NCBI GenBank assembly: GCA_009617715.1
Contig: VTFK01000364.1
Location: forward strand, 186,001 to 250,000
DNA from: Plectrocnemia conspersa
Taxonomy: Eukaryota; Arthropoda; Insecta; Trichoptera; Polycentropodidae
Length of the DNA stretch: 64,000 nt
Reading direction: 5' to 3'
Shown here: positions 47,796-58,561 of the stretch, one piece after another
How positions within the stretch are numbered: the first letter of the stretch is position 1
Layout: each line of letters starts with the position of its first letter
The notes under the pieces: model-generated
Database searches by the model: none
What the model saw: the letters and a program-made list of their open reading frames with translations, nothing else
Told to the model about the DNA's origin: nothing
Position numbers and translations under genes: made by a program

Positions 47796-48815
47796 CTATT
47801 GATGCATCCGGTGTACAAGAACAAAAATGCAGGGCACGCGCATGTGCACTAATGGCAATCGAACCAACCATCTCCTTCATTTCTAAATTAAAATGCAAAT
47901 GTTATTATCAACTGCACATAGCTTAATTCCATCATTCTTATAATTAATATCGATATTTTAAATAAAATAAAAAACAGTAAAAAATCTAAATTATTTTCTT
48001 ATGTTGCCAGAAATAAAGCTAGCATACGTCAATCAACTTAGAAACGCTAAATAGAAAAACCTCCTTGTATCTCGAGAGTTGTAGGTGGGGTGGGGGGTTG
48101 CTATACACCTGTTGCACTATTGCCCGACGCCGGTAAGATTCCCGTAAATTACGCGTTTGGTTGAGGATTAGCAGGTGCTAAGGTCACTCTTACGATGTAA
48201 TGATTTTTGATCGAACACATACTTATTAAACTTTTATCATAAAAAGAATTTGCTATACGTGTATCTGATTAACTCGCGATAGTAATTAAAAATCGAACTA
48301 ATTTAAAACCAGCGTTGAAATAGCGCAGCAGAAGAAAAAGCATACCCCTTTGTCACTTCAAGATGGGTAGGACTCTCACTGAGACGTATGGCGAACTATT
48401 ACGCTGATGCACCATCGGTACAATGCAAGAAACGGGACTGTGCGTATGGGGGTGCAACAGGAGGAGGAGTGAGTGTCCACCACTCTCCTCCTCCAGCTTA
48501 ATTAAGTCGCTACACAATAGAAAAATACCTTATCTAGATTTGTAATGGCTAACCGAAATCATTATATAATAGATAAACGCGTATTATTCCGAGCTAGCCT
48601 TGAAGTAAAAGTATTTTAAAAAAAATATAGATTATATGATATTTTAAAATATGTTTTAGTTAACATCATAATTATCAACATTTAGGTATCACTACTAGAA
48701 AGTCACAAAAATACTATATTATGCGTTTGTCATCCTTTGTTACCACATAAGGATATAAAATACAAAATTTACATTATATAATTAAATATAATAAGCAACA
48801 AGCGAAGTTAATTAC

Positions 48816-49186
48816 CTTAAAGTATTGCTTCTGAGCAGGCGTTTAAGTGTGAGACAGGCGCAAGGACGCGGGACAAGCGCAGGCTTAGAGTAGTCCGGAC
48901 CAGTGCACGATCCCACTAGTTGTGACACCACAATTGGCCGCTGTGTTCTCCCGGGAGTCGTGCAGAATCGATAATTTACGACGGCGCCACCGCCTATGTA
49001 GGTCAGCCCTATCCCCCCGGATGCGTGCGGCGGTGCAACTGCATATTGAAATGCACGCCGGTTGTGCGCAGCAGCTACCTCTGCCTGGGCATCATCGGAT
49101 CGAACGCACCTCTGATGGGGGTTATGTGCGCGGTACAGGTGTGCATTAATGCTCTCTCTGTGTCCGAGAGTTGATGTTTGCGCACA
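48816..49186 (-). other. Candidate 371-nt exon, strong splice sites, one fully open frame
   Basis: On the minus strand TTTCGTCTCCCTCTCTATAG (strong polypyrimidine tract) precedes the block and TTTAAG|GTAATT follows it. Counting from the first base, frame 1 has no stop in 123 codons and no ATG. Peptide pieces include HLYRAHNPHQRCVRSDD, GGIGLTYIGGGAVVNYRF and GPDYSKPALVPRPCACL. The block lies immediately upstream (minus sense) of the tandem array, so it may be the leading exon of the same transcript. No protein family is recognised. The CTCTCTATAG could alternatively be an initiator with GAGA motifs, making this a first exon. Confidence 0.4.
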
Positions 49187-49563
49187 CTATAGAGAGGGAG
49201 ACGAAAGGGGGTAAGCCAGTCTGCAATTATTGACAGACTGCATATAGAAGTACGACCAGACTCTCAATATACATAACTAGCATTGATGTAATACGATAAC
49301 TAATGACCGCTTTATTTAAATCAGGAATTAGTATTTGGGTCAAAAGTATTTGATTGCCTTATGTTAAAAGTACTTAAATATGTTCATTAAATCAGCTTAG
49401 CATAAAAAATAATCGTAGAAAAGTTAATTCCCATTAATGCATACACTAACCAGTAAATTTATACATTGACTAGCAGTATATAAACTGGCTGACATGATAG
49501 TTAAAGCGATTCGTAAGGAAATCGTTTAATATTAGGTAATATAATTGTCACTGTCAGATGAGG

Positions 49564-49611
49564 TAAATCAGATTAAGCTCATGTACTGAAGCATGAGCTT
49601 AATCTGATTTA
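49564..49611. repeat. Perfect 20-bp hairpin
   Basis: Arms 49564-49583 and 49592-49611 (left arm starts TAAATCAGATTAAGC) pair perfectly around an 8-nt loop, TACTGAAG. It lies just beyond the 3' end of the transposase relic at 49622-49933. Confidence 0.93.
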
Positions 49612-49621
49612 TTTATGTATT

Positions 49622-49933
49622 TCATTTTTTATGAAAAATAATATCAATTAAATGGCCGCCACTGGATCTTTTACAGGAGCCGATCTTTTCGATGACTTTT
49701 TCGTACATTTCGTTTGTCGGCGTAGACACGACCATAGGGTAGCCTTACAAAAAAATGAAACGGCGTTAAATCACATGATCTTGGCGATTGCGAATTGTTC
49801 GCTCAGTAGGACCATGAAATTGTCCATAATCTTCCATTATACATTATAATTTCGATACATTACGAACAGAATTGTTATTTCTGTAGAACAATTGTACAAT
49901 TATAACGCGTTGAGCGGTGGTTAAGCGATTCAT
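49622..49933 (-). pseudogene. Internally deleted transposase relic, copy 2
   Basis: Minus strand: ATG at 49933 begins MNRLTTAQRVIIVQLFYRNN followed by NSVRNVSKL and a stop, the N-terminal helix-turn-helix of the family. The sequence then jumps to the C-terminal part PRSCDLTPFHFFV, YEKVIEKIGSCKRSSGGHL and IDIIFHKK, ending at TGA 49622. The family ending is RGGHL-x-DIIFH, and the DLTP-x-DFFLWG motif is recognisable. The whole catalytic centre is missing. GGGTGTTCAAAGAGCCC at about 49965-49983 (minus sense) may be the terminal repeat. Confidence 0.8.
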
Positions 49934-50256
49934 TTCGTGAATTGTTGTTGCAAACTAACACTGGGCTCTTTGAACACCCGTGATTATTGATAATTAACTG
50001 ATTTACAGTGCTGGCAAGTTAGTAAACTTGAATCGGATCACTCTTATAATAAACAAAATTAGAACATCATCACTGACCTAGATGATTCTGTAACCATGAT
50101 ACTATGTAGCTTATGCATCAAGGATACCCTGCAATGGATGATGATTAATGATAATGCGTCTAAACTGAGGGGCATAAAGTGGAAGCTAAATTTTCGAATG
50201 TACGAATCATAGAATTGTCACGCCCGAGTCGTTCCACCAATTTGATTCTCTTGCAG

Positions 50257-50312
50257 TTTTCCTGATTGAATCAGAAACACGGCTTCGTTGGAAACGTTTA
50301 TCTAAACACAAC
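50257..50312 (+). other. Candidate 56-nt exon, plus strand
   Basis: TTTGATTCTCTTGCAG| before and AACACAAC|GTAAGT after are near-consensus splice sites. One frame is open: two bases then FLIESETRLRWKRLSKHN. The peptide is too short to assign. It lies about 320 bp from the transposase relic and could be a host exon, a non-coding exon or chance. Confidence 0.35.
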
Positions 50313-50319
50313 GTAAGTA

Positions 50320-51060
50320 AACGAGTTCAGCAAATAAGAGCAGTGAAGAAGTTGGAAACATCGGCGTTTGTAATATCCGTTCTCTTGCATATTTATCGAA
50401 TTATAAACATTTACATTTCAAACTGTGATAAACTGTTTACAGCTTACATACTGTGTTCCCGTTAGCTATTCCTATTTCTCGGTTTTATAAAAACTCGTTA
50501 ATAGTGAAAAATGCAATAAACTATGGCGGCAGATTTGAGATCGTTATCTGCAGATGCGCGATTAAGCGACTCTCAATTTTACTATTAAGAAAGTTTTTAT
50601 TATAACTAAATTATTAACCGGAAGAAAAACTTTCACTGATTGAATTAATTTTAATTTGACTAAAACGTTTTGAAATGTAAACTCTTAAGAAAACAATTTT
50701 AAATAATTAATCACTTTATATTGCAAATATGTGTTCAAGTTCTAGACATAAAAACTAATGTTTTAGGAAATCTCGTATTTAATAAAAAATATTTATTTTT
50801 AATTTTACACCTTACTATTGTTATACTATATTAAATTGCAGTTATTCATTCTGAATAAAATTAAAATAAAATTCTAATTAAAATAGATGCAAAATACTCG
50901 TTCAAGTGATTATTCACTTCGACCACATTTTCAATTTTTTCTGGACCCATAGTTTGCGGAACACGTAAAATCATATTTTTACGTGTGTAAAATACGTGGT
51001 CGGTAGATGTTGTATACTGCAGTTTTTTAGAAATATATTTCTAACTTAATTCCTTCTTAA
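50320..51060. other. AT-rich, no feature seen
   Basis: Nothing supported. Confidence 0.45.
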
Positions 51061-51067
51061 CTATCTT

Positions 51068-51544
51068 TTAACCCTTTGAGCGGTATCGCCGTACATGTAC
51101 GGTGGTCGATCTATTACTATTTTGAGTTACAAAAAGAAATAAAATAAACAGAAAAAAATAAATAAATATAAAATATCTTATATTAATTTTCAAAAAAAAT
51201 ATTGAGAGCCTCAAAATTGATATAAAATAACCACAAAAGCCGAATAGTATATAAAAAATATATATGTATATAAAATAAATTAACGAAATTTAATAATAGA
51301 AAAGTGTTAAAGTAAATTATTAAAATGCACAAATACAAAAAATTAGTAAAATAAATTTAAGCGATAAAACTTTGAGAATCATTGATTTTTTCTATAATTA
51401 ACTACATATACATGCAATATAAAATAATAATAAATAAATAACAACAGAAATATTTATGGGAAAATACGCAAAATAACTCACTCTCGTGTGTATACAAACA
51501 AATTAACAAATATGTATAAATTAACTCACTACTCAAGGGGTTAA
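51068..51544. mobile_element. piggyBac-like MITE, copy 2
   Basis: TTAA-CCCTTTGAGCGGTATC at the left, the palindrome CCGTACATGTACGG, and ACTACTCAAGGGG-TTAA at the right: a 469-bp element with intact TTAA duplications. The first 350 bp or so match the copy at 21745, but this one is shorter, with clean matching ends (CCCTTTGAG and CCCCTTGAG). Confidence 0.88.
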
Positions 51545-53870
51545 GAGTACACATATTGTATATTTCAGTGTCGAGGGTGTGCAGCACAAAAACAAACATA
51601 AGTGAAAGTTTGTACTTCTGCAATTTTTGTATTGTAGCACTTCGCAATGGAAGGTGATTTTTTCGTTTTTTCGTATGCTAGCAATGAAAACATCAAATAC
51701 ACAAGAATGCAAAGTTTTGAATTCAAACAACCGGTCCAAAATGTCCCGCAAATGTGTTTTTCATGCTGTTATCCTCATGGGATCAGATTTTGTATGACAC
51801 ACGAGAAACATACCCTTATTATCAAACTAGTGGTTCGTGTTTTAAATTTTAAAAATAAATCGGAAGGACAAGAGATGTCTCTCAAACATTCTAAAATAAA
51901 AACTTGAAATATTTCCATAGCTAATTTATTAATTGAAAGGGAATTCGGGCCATTTGGCGCACTGCGGCCAGTGGGACAGCTACGTTTGGCGTCAGATAGC
52001 GCTTGCGGTAAAAGGTTAAAAAAATTTTTTTGAATAAATCATGAAATATATAAAAATTAATGTTATACAATCTTGTGTAGTTTCCTTTTAAGCGCGTCAG
52101 TAAATGGGATTTTTTTTAGTAGTTGATTGGTAATTACCGCGCTGGAATTGTGCCCCTTTTTGTTGGAAATGTTTATTTTTAAGCGAAATTTTAAGAATTC
52201 TCAAAAAATATAAATTTAAATTGCCAACGTTCGCCTGAAGTGAGCCCAAAACCGGGACTTCCCTGAACTCTTAAATATGCTTACATATTACATCTGTCAA
52301 GCGCCCGCCACGCGCAGGTTATTGTATTTAAATAAACAGTGAAATATGTTATAATTACAGAGTTTTTCTTACAAAGTGTTAATTGAGGATGATTCAAAAT
52401 GATGTAGCATTGGAATTATAGACAATATAATCAAAACTCTAAATTATGAGTGTGCTAGTAAGTGTTTGGTTATATGAATAATAAATCATGGTTCTTCTAC
52501 CAACATTTCTATTGACGTTCTAGGATCAAATATTAAAAGCCAAACAGCAGTGATTTGGCAATTAAAGGTATACATAACAAAGTTAGTTAAACATATTACA
52601 TTGGTAGTAAAAATGAAAAATCTCATATTAGTGCAAACAATAAGTTACATTTTACCCACTATGTAGTATCGTTTGCAGTTAATTTTCAGAAGCAATGATA
52701 GACCTAATTACATTTACGTATGGCAAATAATTAAAATATGACATATTTTATGCGACAATTTTAAAGAAGATGAAAATATGCCAATCTACGTATTTAATCC
52801 TCTACACCTACAGTAACTTTGTTCAATTCAATTTTGTTCTACGGTTTTTATTTAAATTTAATAATAATTTAATAATGTGTTTAATTTAAGGATTATATAA
52901 ATAAAAAGTGAATGGTCTCATGTTGAAGTCACTGTCAACAAGTATTATCTTTTTATGAAGAACATACTACATAAGTTTGATGTAAATTAATATCACGAAT
53001 TTGGCTATTCCGAAAGAAGAATGATGGCACAGAACAAAAATTGATTAAAAACCATGACGTAGACATATTTTGCCACATCGGAATTAAAAATAAGCCACTC
53101 TTAGATATTTTGGCTATTGATTATTCCAGGTATGCAATCACATATTTATAATCATTGCAAAATGTCGTCTATTAGATAACATCCAAGGAACTACACATTG
53201 TATATTGCGAGTCGTCGCTTGGAACGAAATGATCTAGGTGATTTTTTTTGTTGCAACATTGGTTTTAATTAATTTTGCTGTAACCAAATTTATTCAGCTA
53301 AATAACCGACTGCATCACAATCATTGTCACAAAAGTATCCCCCAATATAAATAGATTAAAAAATACGTTTTATTAGCATTTATATGGTTTGATCGACATT
53401 AACCTCAATCCTCATACGTACTAAGTATACATTTGCAATTCGAGTAATTATATTCAGTCAAATCTAACAAATATGTGCATTAAATCGGAAGCAATGATAA
53501 TGTTTATGTATTGTAAAAGGAAAAACTCACTTTTCGGCCTCGGAACTCAAAATTTGCAGATTTCAACACGAAGATTGTTTGTATGGTTTTATCAGTGTAT
53601 TCTTCTAATCCTCACATACATATATATATTTAATTTTCATAACTATAACACACTTCCGATTATTTATATTCAGTCAAATCGAACAACGCACATAACGAAT
53701 TAACGAACATTATTGTCGCCTAGCAAAATTTTACTAATAAATAACAATTGTTTAAAACTGTTGTCACGTTACTGTTTGTTTTATATTTGAATGCTTATTT
53801 TTCATTGGTCGACAACAAAAGAATACGTTAGCGAAGGCTTGAAAATCATCGTTAAGAACCACACTAGACG
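51545..53870. other. No supported gene
   Basis: Small frames occur (51647-51907 plus, 53473-53703 plus) without recognisable domains. The composition varies around 51940-52310 and 52390-52570, possibly from old repeats. Confidence 0.35.
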
Positions 53871-53884
53871 ATCCCATCGCGAAT

Positions 53885-53920
53885 ATGTCCCCCCCCCCCT
53901 CCCATAGCTACGCCACTGAA
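53885..53920. mobile_element. Isolated element terminus with C-run
   Basis: GTCCCCCCCCCCTCCC then ATAGCTACGCCACTG. Read on the minus strand, CAGTGGCGTAGCTATGGG is a frequent insect DNA-transposon end. No partner end was found, and homopolymer slippage is likely here. Confidence 0.5.
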
Positions 53921-54207
53921 TAGAAGTATCGAGATTATAAAAAAACGAGAAGACAAAATGTAACTATAAAAAAATATAATATATGTATAAGTATTTACAT
54001 ATACACAAGTTTTACACTACAAATTCAAAATTTAAAAAAGCAATTTTAACATTTTTCAAATCAAATTCAATTCAACACTTTACAAATTAAATTAAACTAG
54101 CAGAATTTTTTTTATGGATTCTGGAATTTAAATATGTAGAAATAAGTATTAGGGCAACATAAAGGTTTAAAAGAGCAAGAAAGTGTATATTATTGTTGTT
54201 TAGATCA

Positions 54208-54245
54208 GTGCTCTTCAGCCTTTTTACATTCGTGGCCCGTAAAAA
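54208..54245 (+). mobile_element. hAT-like left terminus
   Basis: CAGTGCTCTTCAGCCTTTTT and TCGTGGCCCGTAA match the usual opening of hAT elements (CAGTGGTTCTCAA-CCTTTTT ... GGCCC). The right end was not identified. The hairpins at 54379-54510 may lie inside it. Confidence 0.5.
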
Positions 54246-54378
54246 CCAATGTTAGATAGAATAATATTTATTTAACCTAATGCTATAAAATTACAATTTT
54301 TTGTTAGTGCGATATTTTGCTGTTTTTTTTTGTATGCAAATTTCATATAAAATCATAATAAAAACCTCTGTTTGGTTT

Positions 54379-54510
54379 TTATTACTGACATAGACGAAAA
54401 AGTCTATTCACCTATGTCAGTAATAAATAATTAGTTTATTATGTAGACCAGTGGTCTTGTTTGTCAACAAAGGTGGAAGACCACTGGTATACGCAATAAA
54501 CTAATTATTT
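54379..54510. repeat. Overlapping and nested perfect inverted repeats
   Basis: Three perfect stems are packed in 132 bp: 54379-54393 with 54412-54426 (TTATTACTGACATAG), 54425-54440 with 54495-54510 (AAATAATTAGTTTATT), and, nested inside the latter, 54447-54458 with 54477-54488 (ACCAGTGGTCTT). The inner stem carries CCAGTGGT, itself resembling a hAT terminus. Confidence 0.92.
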
Positions 54511-54719
54511 AGTAGTAAATATCTTATTAAATTTGTAGCATATTCATGATATAACTTGCCATTGTTTGAATATAATTTTGTATAATGTAACTAAAAATAA
54601 CAAATAAATTGAATAATTACATGCGTCATAATTTATAAAAGTTCTTTTGGAGCAGTTAAAATCTTTATAAAATGAATTATTAATAAATATATTGTTGGGA
54701 TTCCGTTCAAAACATTTCC

Positions 54720-54900
54720 ATTATTAGCCGACATAATCGACAGTAAATATACCCTACTTTATATTTATTTTTATACAAATTCTGTTTTTCCTATTTTAAT
54801 TCGCGTAAATGACACCGCGCGATTATGTCGGCGCGTAAATGTTAGACGCGCCTATGACGCTGCGCGATTGTTATTTTAATTTTATTTACGTAATACCGCA
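54720..54900. repeat. Short GC-rich direct repeats
   Basis: CGCGTAAATG occurs around 54802-54840 (twice) with GACACCGCGCGATTATGTCG and GACGCTGCGCGATTGTTA, i.e. a diverged duplication of about 45 bp. GCCGACATAATCGAC at 54727 is an inverted relative of GATTATGTCGGCGCG. Confidence 0.6.
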
Positions 54901-55282
54901 TAAATAAGAAATAACTAATTCTGCGGTTACAATTTAATTATAAATATAATACGTTTTTACAATTTGAAATTATAAATATAATACGTACACGTTTAAAATA
55001 CATTTACAAACTGCGTAAAATTTCATTTCTTTATTATTACGTAAATATGACGTCATTATTTTCATTTTACTTATTTTTAAGTGTAAAAGTTTAACAACAA
55101 GTTTAAAAATGAACCAAATTTCGATAGCTTTTCAATCGCTGGTGCCACTTAAAAAGGACCAAAACAATAACATAAAATATGGAAATATTAGTATGGTAAG
55201 AAGCTACAATTTAATTTACGACGTTTTTTACAATATTACGATTTTAAATGAGTAAGAATGAAACGAACATTAGGAGAGCAAA

Positions 55283-55380
55283 AATCCACGTCAAAAGCAA
55301 TAAAATCATGCTGTCACCGTCGCAGTCGGAACGCTCATAACGCCGACACGATTTTATTGCTTTTGACGTGAATTTTTTAC
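55283..55380. mobile_element. Small foldback element
   Basis: CACGTCAAAAGCAATAAAATC (left) is inverted on the right as GATTTTATTGCTTTTGACGT, within a ~29-bp imperfect stem, around a 40-bp loop containing CGTCGCAGTCGG. No coding. Confidence 0.8.
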
Positions 55381-55449
55381 TTCTGAGAAGTAATAATTGT
55401 TTTTTCCTATTGACAAAAATTCGATTTGAACATAATTTGACCAATCAGT

Positions 55450-56900
55450 AAATTTTGAAATAAATTAATCTCTTGTATAAATTTTGTTTATTTTTTATGC
55501 GCTTCGTGGCGTAGGAAAAGGTGCTTTAAATTTAATTTAAATAAAATTAATTTTTAGTAAAATGATTGAGGAAAAGTGAGTTTAGGCACCTTTTTTGTTT
55601 TAAAAAAAAGCCCTGCGTATACATTTAGAATAATATAATAAGTACATTTAAAATATTTATTACTAAATTTTAAAATAACTAATAAGAAAAATAAGAAGCG
55701 AAGTAAAAGGAAAAAAAAAAAAACAATTACATAATGTATTATTTATTGACCTAATTTTATTTGATTAAAGTTGCATAAATTCAATAAAAAAACATTTTTT
55801 AATTTATTTTTAGTTGATTTTTGTAAATCATTAAAGGTTTTAAATGCAATATATTTTTAAGAATTTGTGTCAAATTCACAGAAATGCTTGAGGATGTGTA
55901 AACCATCGACAGATCTAATTTCATAATTATGTAAATGAATTCTGACTTTAAATTTTGTAGCATTTTTTTTGTTACCGTTATTAATTAATATTTTGATAGA
56001 ATAGTTATAGGCATAATTTTAGGTTTCATATAGTCTTTCATATGCAAATTTAACAAAAAAATTATAGCACTATTTTGAATAACCTGAAGTGATATTAATT
56101 TTAATTTACTTTTAACTCTTCAAACGCAAGACAAAAAATGTTAGATGATTATGAATATGTGCATAATAAATGTTTAATCTAGTTTTATAAGATAATTTAT
56201 TTTGAAACCGGTATGAGATTTTAACATTTTTATAACCACATTATCAAAATGGATTTTATATTTTTAATTATCATCTAAAAGTAGACCTAAGTATTTTATA
56301 TTATATCATTTTTTGTAGTTAGAGAATTATTTACATTATGTAGGCGCTTTTATCCAGCGCGCAAAGGTATTAAATTCATAGAAGGACATTATATTTTCCG
56401 ACTTACAATGACGTAAATAACCAATTTCTTATTATCAGTAAAAAAATACATAAAAAAGGACGAATTCAATGTCTCGACATCAAGGTATTGCACACATTTC
56501 TCCGCTCGCCCTTGTTATCTATATTTGTCCAACCTCTGTGTTTTCGGAACCATTCTAACCTTTTATTTATTTCCAAGAGTCGGGCTTTACAACCTCCGAG
56601 TTCCACTGTTATATACTTTGATTTATAATATATGTATTCCTAATATTGTATAATTTAATATTGAGACGCAATTGCTTTGCTGTTACGTAATTTGTTAATC
56701 GAGTTATATGCTCGTTTGTTTATAGTTAAGCAATTAGAGTAAATAAGGAATTGATCATCATTCGTTTAAACGAATATTGATTATCATTCGTTTGAACGAA
56801 GCGACACTGTACTTGTTACCTTATGAAATGTGTCACATGTTGAATATATATATACATATAGGAAGGAAATAACGAGAAAGCACTTGATCTTGAACTCGGA
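55450..56900. other. AT-rich, no feature seen
   Basis: No exon or element recognised apart from A/T runs. Confidence 0.45.
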
Positions 56901-56953
56901 GAGGGAGTGTGAAGACAGAGACAATACAAAAGTCTACTCATTTAACAAATCGT

Positions 56954-57139
56954 TCATCCAGTCCTTAACACCATATCGTTGAGCCTTTTTCTAACCGTCG
57001 GCGAAAAAATGGATGGCCCTCTACCCTCAGAGACTTCAGCAGACAGCTTTGAAGACATTTTTTGACGATTTTTAAGGGACTCGCGAATCAACAATCTTTC
57101 GTTTTCTTCCAATTTTTGGCTTTGATTTGTAAGAAGCAC
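56954..57139 (-). other. Protein-like open frame, unrecognised
   Basis: A minus-strand frame contains QKLEENERLLIRESLKNRQK, MSSKLSAEVSEGRGPSIFS and PTVRKRLNDMVLRTG before TGA. The composition is charged and predicted helical, unlike AT-noise frames nearby. A possible acceptor lies at TTACAAATCAAAG|. It could be the last exon of a minus-strand gene or a transposon fragment. No homolog comes to mind. Confidence 0.3.
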
Positions 57140-57149
57140 ATTTTTTGAA

Positions 57150-58560
57150 CCGTTTCAAAGTATATTAGATAGCGTGTCGTGTACAATTATTGTGTTTACT
57201 AATTTCCAATATATCTTTTAGCTTTACTTCACGTTTTTTAGCATTTTTTAAATGTTTGTATAATATTCAATATACATTATTAAATAAAACATATCATAAC
57301 GACAAATAATGACTAAAATCACACAACTAAACATAACGGAACAATTAGACCAACAATCTTTTTTAAAACTCAAGTGAGCAATTAAAAATGACAAATTCCA
57401 TTGTCTAGTTTTAAGAATTACGGTTAAAATTACATGCGAAAATGTTTCGGTTAGACTATGCACTTGTAGAGTGACATATAATTTTAAGGGGTGCCCCATT
57501 ATTATGGCCAAAGCTGTATATTATATATTCTAAAATATACTTATGTATATATATGTGTGTTTGCGCAATATTCACCGATATCACAATAATATTAGAAAGC
57601 TATTTGAAAGAAGTTTTAGAAACGCTACTATATAAATCTTACTCCCTTTCAACCCAAAGGTATCTATTTTTCATTGAAACACCATTTAAAAAAAGCCTTT
57701 GTGTGTGCGTTTTTTCCGTGTGGATAGACACACGCTGATAATCGGGACAACGCCTATCGTCACGAAAGCCTTCCATAAATAGGTGCGTGCGCGTGTCGGA
57801 TTTGCAGCTGAGCGTGGGCAAAATTCACTCTCAGTCTTAAAGTTCAAGGCCATCAAAAGTCAAGGTCCCGTCTCATATAAATAATCTTAATAATGAAAAC
57901 AGATACGGGTCGACAGTCTGGCGGGTTAGATAAGACATGATTAAAACATAGTATTCGCCTAACGTGATACCTTTTACCTACGACAGTATTTATTTCAACG
58001 TAATTTGATATGAATGCTCACTCATTTATTATAACTAATATATAACAATACCTGTATTATATATTATGTATCTTATCATCGAAAACACGTCTAAAATTGT
58101 GCGGCTTTGTATTAATTTCATAGAAACATTTTTCTACAGCCGCCATACGATACTGTAAATGACACTGTACGGCTAGTAGCAAAACAATTTTTGATAACAA
58201 TTATTAATTTGGAATATTTATATATTATGGCCTGAAAGTGTTTCAGAGTATTCGCACAAATTAAGATTTACTGACTTGGAATCGCTGTGGAGTTGGTCGA
58301 TCAAAATCGACTACCTTTCAGCATCGCCAAGTTTTACGTTATCACTTTTTCAGATCCCCTTGCCCGGCGGTTTTTTTTACAGTGTAGGCGAAGATGTTTT
58401 AACCAGAAATACTACGTTCGAACTGATTTATGATTTTTTCTCTTAATGATTTATGAATCATTTCACGGGTTACGATGTTAAAATAAGCTTGAATTATTAA
58501 AACTATTTTGGATCCTCAATTTAAATGTCAATGAGATAATAGTTTAGTACATAAAAGTGT
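57150..58560. other. No supported gene
   Basis: AT-rich with a slightly GC-richer patch near 57740-57880. No exon or element ends supported. Confidence 0.4.
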
Positions 58561-58561
58561 A

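Larger units (their letters stand above)
42120..48510 (-). repeat. Degenerate tandem array of GC-rich units with splice-like ends
   Basis: At least ten GC-rich units (150-350 bp) alternate with AT-rich spacers that are themselves repeated. On the minus strand most units end at a 5' splice-site-like sequence, G|GTACGC or G|GTATGC, with exon-side ends at 43896, 45300, 46334, 47030, 47581 and 48346. Weaker forms occur at 43480, 44429 and 48061. The best-conserved unit core, plus strand, contains CAAGCTCTGGCAATGA, GCGTGCGCACGCC, TCCAATGCACTAA and AAGAATCCCGGGCATAGC. The opposite edge carries CACCTGTGCATCCGGT. Open frames occur on both strands, but substitutions between copies fall at all codon positions, so I do not call proteins. 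Confidence 0.85.

Noticed and set aside
42120..48510. CRISPR-like or centromeric satellite interpretation of the array.
   Set aside because: Units are long, diverged, nested and unequal in spacing, unlike CRISPR repeats or a homogeneous satellite; the background is eukaryotic.
49564..49611. Calling the 20-bp hairpin a microRNA gene.
   Set aside because: The stem is shorter than a typical pre-miRNA and perfectly paired, and no known mature sequence is recognised; left as a repeat.
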